Positions 21,266 through 33,219 of a stretch of DNA of 64,000 nucleotides are shown here, one piece after another; the stretch's first letter is position 1, and each line of letters begins with the position of its first letter. Source of the DNA: Talinum fruticosum (taxonomy: Eukaryota > Streptophyta > Magnoliopsida > Caryophyllales > Talinaceae). Made by a program: the position numbers and the translations under genes. The DNA lies in contig JAITYX010000012.1 of assembly GCA_021018815.1 (NCBI GenBank), forward strand, positions 434,001 through 498,000, read 5' to 3'. The notes beneath the pieces were generated by a model, which had not been told where the DNA came from, did no database searches, and worked only from the letters and a program-made list of their open reading frames with translations.

Positions 21266-22729
21266 ATAAGCTTTTTTCAAAACCAATTTAAGTCTTATGT
21301 AAGCTTTTTTACCTTTAATATTACCAAATTTATTAATGACTTTATGTGCCAAAAGAATATTCTCGTGAATTTCCCTATTTGGCACAAAGGCACTTCGATA
21401 ATGACTAACAATCCTTTGCAAAGTAGTCTTAATCTATCAACAAGATCCTATAAAAGGCTATTACACAAATTAATTGGCCTGAAATGTGTAGTTAAGGAAT
21501 GGCCTATAACTTTTGAAATTAAAGCGATGAAGACATGATTGACTTCTTTTAATAATTTACGATGATTAAAGAAGTCCATAATGCAAATTCATAGTATCAT
21601 TCCCTATAATGTTCCAGTGCTACTAAAAATCCAGCTCCAAAACCATCCGGACCGGGAGCTTTTGCTGGATTCATTTGAAAAATGGTAGTTTTAATTTGAG
21701 TTGGGGACACTAAGAGAATGACATTATTGTTTTAATCCTTGGATAATAATGCCGGTAAATTGGTGTTTAAAGTCAATATATTGGTTTGCACTTGGGATTG
21801 AAATTTATGTGTAAAGTCATCCACGAACTTCTCTTGAATATCCTCCTTATATGTGATCCATACACCCAACTCATCTTGAGTTTTAAGAATGTTCACTTTT
21901 TGTTTCCTGAATGCGCAACAACGATGAAAGAAATTAGAATGTCTATCACATTTAGTCAGTCATTCTTTCTTATTGAATTTTCCCATTACTTCTAATTAAA
22001 CAACAATAGTCTTTCTCTTTGTTTAATCAACTGAGAATTCCAATGAAGTAGTCCTAAGGTTACAAGGTTCTAATAATAATTTGTCTTCTACTATCTCGTA
22101 ATAGAGTTGAATATTTTCCAACCTTCCGAAAATAGTTACTCGTAAACTTGGATAGCCCATTTTCTTATGTTTTGCTATAACATCCTTTACTTTACTAACT
22201 ACCTTAAACATAAGCATTCCTCTAGAATTTCAATTCCACTTCTACTTAATTATCTTATTGACTTTAGCATAACTAGACCAGTGATTTTAAAACCTAAAAT
22301 TTTAACACCGATACTCGTATAATTTCTGGATTAGTGTTTAACATAATGCAGTTGTGACTCGAACATGAGAAAGGATCATATGAAACAAAACAATTAGCTT
22401 ATAGACTCCTCTATTCCTTATGAGTAATGGCTCTATCCAACCTTTTAGAAATAAGGTGACCCCTTCACAATTTCTTCCATGTGAATTTTTTCTAGTAGTA
22501 GGAATTCTCTCGACCATGGATATTAGAGAGAAAGTTCCTAATACGTCGCACATTATTGAGCGATAATTTTTGTCCCTAAACTTTTTCATTAAAACATTCC
22601 CTTACATTAAAATTACCAATAGTATAGCATGGTAAATTAATAAGACAGTTAAGTTCATGTAAAAGGTTCAAAAACACACGCTTATCAATTGGTTAAGCAA
22701 GTCTGTAAATCCCCCTTACGATGCATTCT
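21266..22729 (-). pseudogene. L1 LINE ORF2, endonuclease and RT N-terminal part
   Basis: Reading minus from 22729: the end of the endonuclease ('LINLPCYTIGNFNV' near 22640, resembling the PWLLIGDFNV block), then 'CEGVTLFLKGWIEP' (22338-22589), a linker with 'EIVEDKLLLEPCN' (22023-22217), the RT entry 'MNPAKAPGPDGFGAGFL' near 21650, and 'IVSHYRSAFVPNREIHENI' (21185-21421) leading to 'KKAYD', where the solo LTR interrupts. Stops and shifts are frequent. The upstream end is cut by the copia LTR at 22730. Non-LTR elements of this type copy themselves by nicking the target and priming on it. Confidence 0.82.
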
Positions 22730-24190
22730 TAAAGGATTGCTCTTCGACAGACTAAGTCACCCTATAGGGGGTGAATAGGGTGATGGAAGATTTTTCAAAA
22801 AATACAAACCGTTCTGCACAAAATTGACTTAGAAAACATTTTTGAGTCTATAATGAACTAAGAAATTGCAGTACACGGATAAATACGTGGAAACCCTCCT
22901 AGGGTAGAAAACCATGGACAATGCTAGTCCAAGCACCTAGTCAAATTCACTATTTGAATCCACAAAATAGAAGGACTGACTCTTTACGGAATTGCTCCCT
23001 TAGATAATTTAATTACTGATTTTCCTAGACTTAGAAATTCCCTTATATGATCTAGTACTTCCTAATTGAGATACCCTTTATGGTTATGGACAAGCTGGGC
23101 AGAGATAACCCTTACAGCTCAGTCAAGGGACTTGGAAGAAAGTACAAAGAGTAGAATTGATTACAATACTTTCCTTTACAACTCGGAAAATAAGAATTAT
23201 TGAAAAATTAGAAGTGATTACAAAACTTTCTCTAATTTAGAAAGTATGACTTACATAATTGGAGTTGTAACTCGAAGATTCCGTAAGAATGCACTAAGCA
23301 AGTGTTAAGCAATGTGTTCAATAATCTTCAAGCCTTGTGGACTAGCTTCTATTTACACACAATAGGACAAATTAGCCGTTGAGACTGGTTTTGGATTGGA
23401 GAGCTTCAATAGCCATTGCAACAGACTAGTCCGAGTCACTTAGAAAAGGATTCGTCATATTATGAACGTTGAGTGGTTGTCCTTGGCTCAAAAAGTGGTC
23501 TATCCCTCTTGTTGTTACTGAATCCTAGTTCAGGGAGGATCATAATACATGAATTAGAAATATATATACATGATATTAACAATCGATATAATATTTTCAA
23601 ACAACCACGACACGGTGCTAGAAACCGGTTCCTTATGCTTTTCAAAACTAAACTAGGCTTGTTTAATGAACCTACAAAAGTAAATCAAAGTGATACTCAA
23701 CGTATAAAAATACTTTGTTCCAAGATTAGGCAAAGATAATAATTAATTAAATGTAATTAAGCACTTAATTATCTTAAGCCTAAAAGAATGGAATTTTTTA
23801 CTCTAATATTTATTAGGTTAAAATTCCTTCTTGAGTTAATCCTTGAAATTAAGTTAGTAAGAATAATGAATCACAATACATAAACTTGATCAAGTAAATA
23901 ATTTCATTAAGCATGCTGACCTAGAAAGTAGAATTAAGATTGTAATTAATTTTCAGTTTGAACATAAAGTGAGTGCTTAGAATTTAAAGCATTTGTGAAA
24001 TTATTTACTCATGACATTGTTATGAGTTGTGTCCGAGTGGGTTAGAAACACTCGTTAAGAGTGATATGCATTGATGAATGGTTTCGAGTAGGTGAGAACA
24101 TAATGAAAACTTAGATATGAGTTGCTTAAAACCATAGAATGACTTGGAATCAAAACTATAGAGAGATGAAGAGTTATACATGAGTCTTTA
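22730..24190 (-). mobile_element. 3' LTR of copia-ORF3 copy d
   Basis: Minus-strand start at 24190 (decayed TGAAGACTC, here taaagactc) right after a purine run, and end at 22730 (decayed TGAAGG as taaagg). Length 1461 bp. CpG sites seen in younger copies are mostly lost, for example 'ttatatgatctagtacttcc' where copy A has ttatccgatc. It is inserted in the LINE endonuclease. Confidence 0.85.
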
Positions 24191-24673
24191 ATCTCCCCGT
24201 TTTAATAAAAGGCATTCCATACTTAACATGGAAACTAATTAGTTCGGAGAATGAAGTTTTGAAAAAATTTTATCGAGCAAGAAAAAAATAACGATGAATA
24301 TTTAACAACTCAGCTCAAATAATACATAACTCGTAACATTTCTCTTGAAGTAATTAGAGAATACTTTTTAGAAAAGAATATATCACAAGTAAACAAGAGT
24401 ATATCATAGTAAGTATGAAGTCTACTAAAAACGAGATATGCTCGGAAATAAGTAAGTTATATTCATCAGTAGAAGCATTTATACAAAAGCTTAAACAATC
24501 TAAGAGATACACAAATTCATAAAACAACTAAGGAAAAAGCTCCCCTAAACCAAACATCAATATTTTCTATCTTTTCTCTCCCCTCTCCATTTTAGCGTAA
24601 ACAACGAAAAGAGGGAGGAAAGAATAGCTAAGTACAAAAGATGTTGGACAAAAGTGAAAATAGAAATTTGAAA
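24191..24673 (-). promoter_or_regulatory. 3' region with polypurine tracts, copy d
   Basis: Minus strand: ATTAAAACGGGGAGAT directly before the LTR, and a second set ('ggagaggggagagaaaag' near 24572-24588 and 'gtttaggggag' near 24541) ~350 bp upstream. There is no coding sequence in this stretch. Confidence 0.6.
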
Positions 24674-25841
24674 TTAAGACGGAGGAGGAGTAGTTTGGCG
24701 AGAAGTAGAAGATTGAGGGTTGCGCCAACTCCCGTAGCCTTGTGTAGAAACAGTTGTGCGGGGGCAACAACAATGGTAAATTAAGCAGTTGGATGATCCG
24801 TCCGTGAGCTAGTGTAGATCTTCCTCGCCTTCTTCTTCATCGAGAAAATGTTGTTGCGAGGCTATGGTTCCGAGGCACGGGCCTTAGACTAACCGACATC
24901 ACCAGCCTCTTCGAGGTAGACCGAGCACCTCAAGGTCTTTGGGTGCCCTTTCACTCATAATGAATTGATTCGGACTCCTTTTCTCCTTCTTTAGCTTCTC
25001 TTTCCGCCTCGCCTTGTCCTTCTTCGGCTTCTTCTACAACTTCTTCGACTCGGATTGAGAAGAACTAGAGGACTCTAAGGATTGTGCTTCTTAAAATTCT
25101 AAGTCCTCTCCTGCCTTGTCTTCTCCCTTAGAGGTGGCGAATCTAATCATTTTTATGCTTGATCACCTCCTTCAACTCAGTAATCAAGGCCTGAGTTTGC
25201 TCAACGTGAGTTTGAACCCGACTTTGCATCTTAGCCAGCATTGGTATGAAAGCCTAAAAGCTCTTAGAGTTATTTACAACTCTTTATCCATAGAGACAAG
25301 TTGATTAGCCCCTTCTAAAGAAGTTCAAGAGAAGGGCCAGGCACGAAGTTGATGGTCTAGCAAGTAAAAGAGGAATCTCGGAACTAGTCTAAGTCTTAGG
25401 TGGAGAAGGAGGAAGTGCTAACTCCAAGGAGTGAACCTAGACACCGGGTTGGAATTCTCGATATCCCGGGCTTATCATTTCATCTTTGCCAAAACAAACG
25501 GCAGGTTCTAGCCATTGGTTTGGGTCGAAGAATGTTCAACCCCAAACTAAGTGAAAACATAACAAAGAAGAGCCCCAAAAGGATAAGGATTCTTCTTTGG
25601 GTGAAATGTAACAAAGGCAATATGTTCCGGAAATAATGGAAAGAGATCAACATCATATCCCACCGTAATATGAAAAAGAACCATGAGAACCTTACTATTA
25701 GGGTTCTCTTTACAAGCAAAGTAAGAAAAGAATGTTCTCATTAGAATAAAGCACATAAATCTAGCTTTGGATGTCATTTGAGTAAGAGAAAATTTCTTTC
25801 TGGACTGAGGACTTTCTTTAGCATACCTATCAAAGAAGTGA
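24674..25841 (-). pseudogene. ORF3, copy d, N-terminally truncated
   Basis: This is the C-terminal two thirds of the third ORF. The stop at 24674-24676 closes 'TTPPPS', matching other copies. Upstream is a Glu/Lys-rich low-complexity region (24950-25100), then 'PFGALLCYVF' and 'FFSYFACKENPNSK' (25480-25777), decayed forms of the conserved central blocks. The N-terminal part and promoter are missing because the 3' LTR of copy e is inserted at 25842. It is heavily frameshifted. Function is unknown. Confidence 0.65.
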
Positions 25842-27196
25842 TATGTCTTAAAGAGGTTAAGTCACCGTTGAGGGGGTGAATAAGGTGATGGAGGATTTTT
25901 GAGAAATCTTAAAAAGTTTAGCACAAAACAAAAACAAGAACTGATTATGAGTCTAGATTGGACTTACAGAGTGAAACACTAAGAAATACATGGAAAGCCT
26001 CTTGGGGCAGAAACCACGAACAGGGCTAATCCAAGCACCATGTACAATTCGCTAATTGAATCCTTAATTACAAACGATCGAATCTAACTAGAATTGCTCT
26101 CTTAGATAATTCTTTACAAGTTTTTCCTAGACTAAGAAGTTTCCATATCTAATCTAGTACTTCTTGATCGAGTTAACCCTTATACTCGGGGACATTTGAG
26201 CTGAGTTAGCCCTTAATGGAGTTAGAAAGAAAGTAAAGAGTAAAAGTGATTATAAGACATTTTTTACAACTCAAAAAGTAAGAGATTACAGATTTGGAGT
26301 TCTAAAAGCTAGAAGATTCAATAAGTGTAGAATGTGTTGAGTCGCAGCAATCTTCAACTCTTATGAAGTGGCTTCTATATATAATCACCAAGGCTGAACG
26401 ATCGTTGCGATTTGTTCTAGACTAGTGAGCATCAATAGCCATTGTAATGGCTAGTCCGAATCACTCACAAAAAGATCCATTGAGATGTGAACGTTATGTA
26501 ACAGTTCTAGGCTCCAAAAGTAGTCTAACCCTCTATTGCTAATTGAAATTTGGGGTGGAAACAACTGTTAGACTCAAAGTTAAAGTTTTCCAGTTTTGGA
26601 AACAAACAACCTTGACACGGCTAGAAACCGATTGCTTTTGTAATTCTAAAGTATATTAGACTTATTTAATCAACCTACAAAAGCAAATCAAAGTGGTACT
26701 CAAAGTATATAAATACTTTGGTCCAAGGTTAGGCATAGATAATAATTAAATTAGAGTACTTAAGTATTTAATTATCTTCAGCCTAAAAGAGTGGAATTTT
26801 CTGAGTCTAATATCCATTAGGTTCAGATTCCATCTTGAGTCAATCTACAAAATGATCAAATTAGAGGGAATAAAATATCAAGGTACATAAACTTGATCAA
26901 GAAAATAATTCTCCACAAATAAACTGACTTAGAAATTAAAATTAAGGATATAATTCATATTCACTTAAAAGATTAAGTCAATGCTTAGAATAAAAGTGTT
27001 AGAGAAATTATTTACTTGTACGATAGTTCTGAATTGTCTCCGAGTGGGTTAGGAACATAGTTAAGAATTTTATGTTGATTTCCTCATTTTTGAGCGGGTT
27101 AGAACATGATGAAAACTTAGATAATTGTTTCTATTAATCTTAGAATGACTTAGAATCAAAACCTAAGAGAGATAAAGAGTTATACGTGACTGTTCA
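25842..27196 (-). mobile_element. 3' LTR of copia-ORF3 copy e
   Basis: The minus-strand start follows the purine tract at 27197; the last ~10 bases of the LTR are decayed at 25842 (tgtcttaaagagg instead of tgaaggtttgctc). 1355 bp. It contains 'gagggggtgaataaggtg' and 'gggacatttgagctgag'. Among the oldest LTRs judged by lost CpGs. It interrupts ORF3 of copy d in the same orientation. Confidence 0.82.
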
Positions 27197-27684
27197 ATCT
27201 CCCCTTTTGGCGAAAGGCATTCCATACTTAAGATAGAAACTTCTCAGCTCAAAGAGTTAAGTTTTCATAAATAAATGATTAGAGCCCAAAATATTGATCG
27301 AGTAATGAATATATTGATGATCAATTATTAGTTCAACTCATATCGAAACATAACTCATAACATGTTTCTTGAGATAATCAAAGCTGGATTGTTAAAGAGT
27401 CAAGAGATAATATCGAGCAAAAAGAAATAAAACATGTACTAGAAAACAAATATGCTCGAAACACATAAATTTCATACGTAGCAAGAAACATTCGTACAAA
27501 AATAAAGTAAGATAATCTCATAAAATAACAAAGGAAAAACTCCCCTAAACCTAAAATCTATTTCTATATCTTTTCTCTCCCCTATGCATTTTTGCAAAAT
27601 ATAACAAAAGGAGGGAGGAAGGAGCAAGTAATTAAAGAAGATGTTCGAAAAAAAAATAAACTTAAAGAAAACCGAGTTTGAAAA
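27197..27684 (-). promoter_or_regulatory. 3' region with polypurine tracts, copy e
   Basis: The minus strand carries CCAAAAGGGGAGATTG beside the LTR and a second purine run (gcataggggagagaa, 27572-27587) plus 'gtttaggggag' near 27541. Non-coding otherwise. Confidence 0.6.
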
Positions 27685-29183
27685 TCAGGAATGAGGGGCA
27701 GTGTGTGTTGAGGATGAAGAGTGAGATGTGCGTCTGCGCTCGTATGCTTGAGTTGAAGTACCTGGACGAGATGGCATCGGAATGGGTACAACAAGCGAGA
27801 GGAGGGATCCAAGTTCTATGAATCATGGCAAGATCATCCTCTTCTTCGTCTCTCTCTTCCTCAAACACTACTCGCTGGCTGAGACTTTGAGTCATAGGCT
27901 TTGGACTGATCGGCTTCACCAGCCTCTTCCGAGGCACTCGTAAGTGTGATATGAGGACATCACCTAGGTTCTTTGTTGCCCTTGTCCTTGGGCTCAGTAG
28001 CTTCTTCCTCTTTTTCTTCTTCTCCTCCTACAACATCTCCTTCTTTTGCAACTTTTTATGAGTTAGACTTATAACGACTGGAATCCTCTATCGCCTTTGG
28101 TTACCTCCTTGAGCTCATCAATCAATTCTAGACAATGCTTCAGCTGAGTCTAAGCATAGCTTTACATCGAGTTAAAGTTAGGATGAAAGCCTGGAAAGAG
28201 TTCAAAGTTGATTTCAACTCTAAAGCAAGAGAAGCAAACTTGTTGGCCACTTTTTCAAGAAGGTCAACAAAGGGAACATGCAAACAACTAGGGGTCCAGC
28301 AGGTAGGAGTCAAACCTCTGGAGTTGTCTAAGTCTAAGGTGGAGGAGGTGGTGTTGCGAACTCGGACACGTTAACCTTGACACCAGGTTTGACTTCCTAG
28401 TATCCCAAACCCATAAGTTCACTCGTGCCAAGACAAACAAGTAGGTTCCAAGCAATATTTTGGGTCAAAAGGAAGAGGGACCTCCAATCGAGTGAAAATA
28501 GCACTAAGAAGAGCTCCGAAAGGATATGGAGCCGACTTCTTAGAGTCGGAGGGCACAGATGCCATCTGTTCCAAAATGAAAGGAAAGAGGTATACTTTAT
28601 AGCCCTCGAGAATATCATAGATAACTTAGTAACTTGGAGTTGGGGTTCTCTTTTGACAAGTAATGAGAAAAGAAAGTCCTTATCAGAATGAAACACAAAA
28701 GCCTTGCTTTTCACTTCATCCGAGTCATAGAAAAGTTCTTTTCGGACTAAGGAGGGTCTTTAGCTTATTTGTCAATGAAATCATCAGCAACTTCATTAAA
28801 TGAAACAAGATTGGAGTTGAGAAAGAGAGTCCTCACATTGAAAAGTCTATGAAGTAAAGTGAGATTAATTGTAACTCGTCATACCTTGAATGACAAAGAA
28901 ATTATATTGTCGTCGACGGAAATGTTTGTATAGAACTCAGGCACAAGGTATGGGTAAATATACACACTCGAAGCAACACCAATTTTAAGAATGTGCTTCA
29001 ACAAGGAGAAGGAGTTTTTAGGGAAGAACTTATCATCCACAATGAAGTGTTAAGCAAAAAGTGTTTTGGATCTTCCAAGGCGGGCTCTTTGCCTTTGCTT
29101 GGTGCGACCTCAAATCGAGTGGATTTGGTTTTGGCCTTCTTAGTGGCCCAACCTCCTTCCTGAGCAGCTCCTCTCTTAGCCAC
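27685..29183 (-). pseudogene. ORF3, copy e (M1)
   Basis: ATG at 29183 (MAKRGAAQEGG, then KKAKTKSTRF). The stop at 27685-27687 closes 'HTAPHS', giving a span of about 500 codons. Central blocks are decayed around 28397-28714. The acidic/basic C-terminal half lies at 27700-28100, including 'EEERDEEEDDLAM' (27662-27937). Internal stops and shifts make it non-functional. Neighbours are the promoter block upstream and PPT plus LTR downstream, the order seen in every copy. No signal peptide or membrane span is visible. The role is unknown; the position is that of the Sirevirus env-like ORF. Confidence 0.72.
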
Positions 29184-29690
29184 GGTTAGAGAATAGAGAG
29201 CGATTAAGAGAAACGAGAGAAAAAGTAGAAAATTGATAAGATTGAGAATTAGAGAAAGACTGCAAGTGAGCGAACTTGGAGAGCAAAGAGATCGAGAGAG
29301 TAAGCAATAAGTAGGTAAAATAGAGAAATAAAAGTGAAGTGTCTGTTATTTATAGCGAGAAAAGGCTTCCAATTGACTTTCTAACTCGGTTACCAAGCAA
29401 AGGTTATCATATCGTTGAGTCTTTAAGCGTAGTAATGGTTAGTTTCTCCAACAACTTTCTTCCAACAGACTAGTGCAAGATGAGCTTTCATGTGAGAGAG
29501 AGAGAGAGAGAGAAGAAAGAGTTTTCGAAAAACATTTATGAGATTCTCCATTAATCTAGATATAACGTTAGAATTTTGATGTCCGTTTTGCTCATAATCT
29601 TAGTCCGACTCACTAAGGTGCCCGAGTGACTCGGAACACTCGGAAAATTTAAAACTTATAGCTCGGTCTCATTCCGAGTCAACTGATCCA
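29184..29690 (-). promoter_or_regulatory. ORF3 promoter, copy e
   Basis: TATAAATA on minus (plus 29347-29354), 164-171 bp upstream of the ORF3 ATG. A (GA)n run at ~29497-29515 reads as (CT)n on the minus strand. Then comes the conserved 'tttgatgtccgttttgc' block near 29575 that precedes the promoter in other copies. Confidence 0.65.
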
Positions 29691-29759
29691 TTTGTTATCT
29701 ATTCAAGGCACAAAACACTCAATCATGAAAGAATAATTCATCTAAAAATCACATAATTA

Positions 29760-30545
29760 TGCATTAATCATGCCAAGTTCATTCCTAATAAAGCAAAACC
29801 GATCTTCACTCAAGTTCAATATAACCTTTCTCGAGAATGGTCTCTCGGAAAATGATATGTAACCTCAATATGCTTTGTCTTTATCTCGTTGAACTAGATT
29901 CTTAGTGATGTTGATTCCACTTTGATTGTCACACTTGATTGCAATCAACGTGAATGATAATCCAAGATCCATCAAGTGCTGCTTGATCAAGAGAATTTGA
30001 GCACAAGCAAGGTCCAGCTACAATGTAGTTAACCTCAGCAGTTGATAGAGAAACTATGTTTTGCTTATTTGAGTGCTAGGAGATGAGTGACTCGACATAG
30101 AAATTGGCATGCTTTTGATGTGCTCTTTCTATAAACCTTGTATCAAGCATAGTAGAATCTAAGTATCCAGGGAGAGTCGGTTCCGAGTTCTTTGAAAACC
30201 ATAGACTATGATTCTAAGTCTCTACAAGATATCTAAAGATTCTCTTCATCGCAATGAGATGTGATTCCTAAGGATTAGCTTGAAATCTTGCACAAAGGCA
30301 AACACGAAACATGATATCTGGCCTACTACATGCGAGATAGAGTAGAGATCCAATCATACCTATGTAGAGTTTCGATCTACAACTTTACCTTTCTCGTTTA
30401 AGTCTAATTTCAAACTCGCTAGTCATAGGTTTTGCTCCATGGTTCACATCTTGTAGCTTATATTCGTGTAGTAACTCCTTGGTACACTTAGATTAATGGA
30501 CATAGATGCCATTCTTGGTACATTTAGATTAGTATCCTAGAAATA
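29760..30545 (-). pseudogene. Copia RNase H and RT fragment, copy e
   Basis: The pol C-terminus (a decayed 'RNELGMINA' near 29780) is followed upstream by RNase H and by the 'SRPDIMF'-type RT block near 30310. It stops abruptly at ~30545, where the 3' region of another copy begins in the same orientation. Frames are badly broken. Integrase, protease and gag are absent. Confidence 0.7.
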
Positions 30546-30754
30546 AGTTTGTTGAGAAAAAAATTAAAAAAATTCATTCATCTACTCAAAGAAAGAGTGA
30601 GCTCCTGCTAAAGACAACATTAATATTTCTATATTTCTCCCCTTGCATTTAATCAAAAGAGGGAAGAAACTATCAATTGAATACAGTTGATGTTGGAAAA
30701 AAATAAATAAAAGAAGAAAAAATTTGAATAAGAAGGGCGGGCTTGCTGTCGGGA
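30546..30754 (-). promoter_or_regulatory. 3' region with purine tract, copy M2, LTR lost
   Basis: Purine run on minus (atgcaaggggagaaat, 30632-30647) at the usual distance after ORF3, but the adjacent 3' LTR is missing: RT sequence of copy e joins at 30545. Confidence 0.55.
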
Positions 30755-32260
30755 TTACGAGGGATGAGCGAGTGCGCCGGCGTTGGTATGCTTGAGATGA
30801 AGTAGATGATCGTGTTGGTGACAGCACAGGGATGTCGGGAAGTGGCTCCGTCCTGGTCATCCGACCCAAGGCCATATCATCCTTAGGCTCATCCTCCTAG
30901 AAGACAACGGAGGCAGGTGCTTCGACTTGACAGCTATGGATCGACCAATGACCCTAGCTTCTTAGTGACCCACTCGGATCGAGATCCGAGGAGATGAGTT
31001 ATGGTTAAAGAGTTGTGGCACCTTTTCCCTCAAGTCCAGCGGCCTCCTCTTTCTTTTTCTCCTCTTCCTTCTCCTCCTCAAGCCGAGCTGCTTCACCTGC
31101 AGCTTCTTCTTCAACCTTAGTCGAATGAGACTTGGCTCCGCTAGAGGACTCCTCGAAGTATCAAAACTTTCTAGGTCCCGGGAAGCCTTGGATCGGCGTT
31201 CTTGGAGGAATTGGAGCTCCTCGTGCGGCTCCATGATAATGCCTTTGAACTCCATCAACAAATCCTAGTTCTCCTGGATCCGAGACTCGGGCTATCTATG
31301 GGTTGATCACAAGGCTTTGAAGGATAGTATTTAGAGAGCAGAGGGTGCCTAGAAGTTATTCGAACACGGAAGAGAGTTTGTCTACCAAAACAAGTAGACA
31401 AAGTAGCAGACGTTGCGGAAGGTTGTTGAGAAGTAGAGAGAGGGGGTGAAGGGGGTTTCAACTCGGACCCATGGACCTAGACATAAGCCTTGACTTCCCG
31501 ATATCTCGTAGCCTAGAAGCTCTTTCATGCCCACAACTATGGCATCCTCGAAACCGCATTTGGATCCGAGGGAGATAAACCTTGAACCGTTTAAAGGGCT
31601 CCAAAGGGAAATGGAACACACTTTTTGTTTTGAGGAGGTACTTGGGCCATCTCGCTCAAGAATAGTAGGGAGGAGGTCTACATTGTAGCCCTCTAGAATA
31701 TCAAATACAGCTTTGATAATCTTGAAATTGGGTTCTCATTGCTAGAGTTATGAGAAAAGAATGTTCTCATCAAGAAAAACAAAGAAGTCCGGCCTTGGTC
31801 TTCATCCGAGTCCCTAAGAAATTTTGGCGTGACTTAGGGACCTTCTTGGCGTACTTCACAAAGAACTCATTTGGAATCTCTGTGAATACGATGGGATTGC
31901 GAGTTAAGAAAAAGAGAACAAACTTTAAAGATTTTGTGAAGGAGAGAGAGGTTGATACGAACAACCTTGTCTTAAACTCGTGAGGTGATGACCCCTCAAA
32001 GTAAGACATATTAAAGTAGAACTCAGTAACAATTTTAGGATAGATAAATTCACTAAAGCACGAGAAATTGTACACTATAGTGGTCTTTATGTGTGGCAAC
32101 CACGAAAATGAAGTGTTTGGAAAGAATTGGTCATGCAACGTAAGGTGTTGGGTGACGAATATCATACAGGGGTTAGAGGTATCCTCTTGAGAAATTTTAG
32201 TGCGGGGCTACTTGGTAGTAGACCCCGAGTAAATCAAGTGCGAGAACCACTTTTAGGCAT
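30755..32260 (-). pseudogene. ORF3, copy M2
   Basis: ATG at 32260 (MPKSGSRT, then a stop). The final stop at 30755-30757 closes 'LAHPS', a span of about 502 codons. The C-terminal half has a Lys/Arg/Glu-rich stretch (30962-31261) and 'EFKGIIMEPHEELQFLQERR', which fits the coiled-coil-like segment of the family. Central blocks around 31600-31900 are decayed. It has the same neighbours as the other copies: TATA-bearing gap upstream, purine tract downstream. Function is unknown. Confidence 0.7.
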
Positions 32261-32660
32261 GGTGGGTATTTCGAGAAAGCGAGAGGACTTGAGAGAAAGA
32301 GAGAGAGAGCGAAAAGGGTACGAATGTTTAGAATTCGAGAGAGTAAGAATTCGAGTGAGCAAGAATTCTTAGAAAGTAAGAAGGTAGTGAGTAAAGTAAA
32401 GAAATGAAGGCAAAGGGTTGGTATTTATAGCAAACACAAATGACCTTCAGCCTTCGGTCCGACTCGAAGCTCTAACAGTTGTCCGAGATAGGTGTAGTGT
32501 TTACGCTCTCCAACGATTAGAATTCCAAGCAGATTTCTTCCAATGGTTAGTTGTCTCCGATCAAAACGTGTGATAGAGAGAGAGAGAGACAAGAAAGACT
32601 TTTCCAAAAATATTTCGAAATTCTGCATTTATCTAGAGATGATTCCAGAATTTTGATGTC
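32261..32660 (-). promoter_or_regulatory. ORF3 promoter, copy M2
   Basis: TATAAATA on minus (plus 32422-32429), 162-169 bp before the ATG. (GA)n on plus at 32573-32589. Conserved 'attttgatgtccgtg' near 32652. Confidence 0.65.
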
Positions 32661-32819
32661 CGTGTTGCTAAAAATGGATTGTGAGTACGTTTGGTTTCGA
32701 GTGACTCATAACACTCGGAGACCTAATAACTCATTGCTCGGTCTCACTCGGTCACCTGATCCATTTGTTTAAAAAACACATAATTATGCAAGGAAATTTC
32801 ACCTAGAAAAAGGCATAAT

Positions 32820-33219
32820 CATGCATTAATCATGTCAAGCTCATTCCTAATAAAACAAAACTGATCATCACAAAATGGCTTAGTTAAAATATCAGCTAAT
32901 TAAAATTTTTTACGAATGAATTCAAGTTCAATATCACCTTTCTCAGAATGGTCTCATAGAAAATGATACCGGACCTCAATATGCTTCGTCTATGAGTGTT
33001 GAATTGGATTCTTAGTTATGTTGATTGCAGTATGATTGTCACACATGATTGGGATAAATTTGAATGAGAGTCCAAGATCCTTCAAGTGTTGCTAGATCCA
33101 TAGAATCCGAGCACAACAAGCTCCAACTGCAATGTACTCAACTTGAGCAGTTGATAGATCAATTGAGTTTTGCTTCTTTGAGTGCCAAGATATGAGGGAT
33201 TGACCAAGAAGTTAGCATG
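32820..33219 (-). pseudogene. Copia RNase H C-terminal part, copy M2
   Basis: A minus-strand RNase H remnant: the pol end near 32830, a decayed 'TKHIEVRYHF' block near 32980, and the 'WHSKK' region near 33190. It is split by the plus-strand solo LTR at 33220 and resumes at 34756. Non-functional. Confidence 0.72.
33215..33219. repeat. Target-site duplication, left (gcatg)
   Basis: The same five bases follow the solo LTR at 34751-34755. Confidence 0.87.

Noticed and set aside
30962..31261. Arg/Lys-rich 99-codon frame as a small basic protein gene
   Set aside because: It lies inside the charged C-terminal region of ORF3 copy M2 and has no start context of its own.
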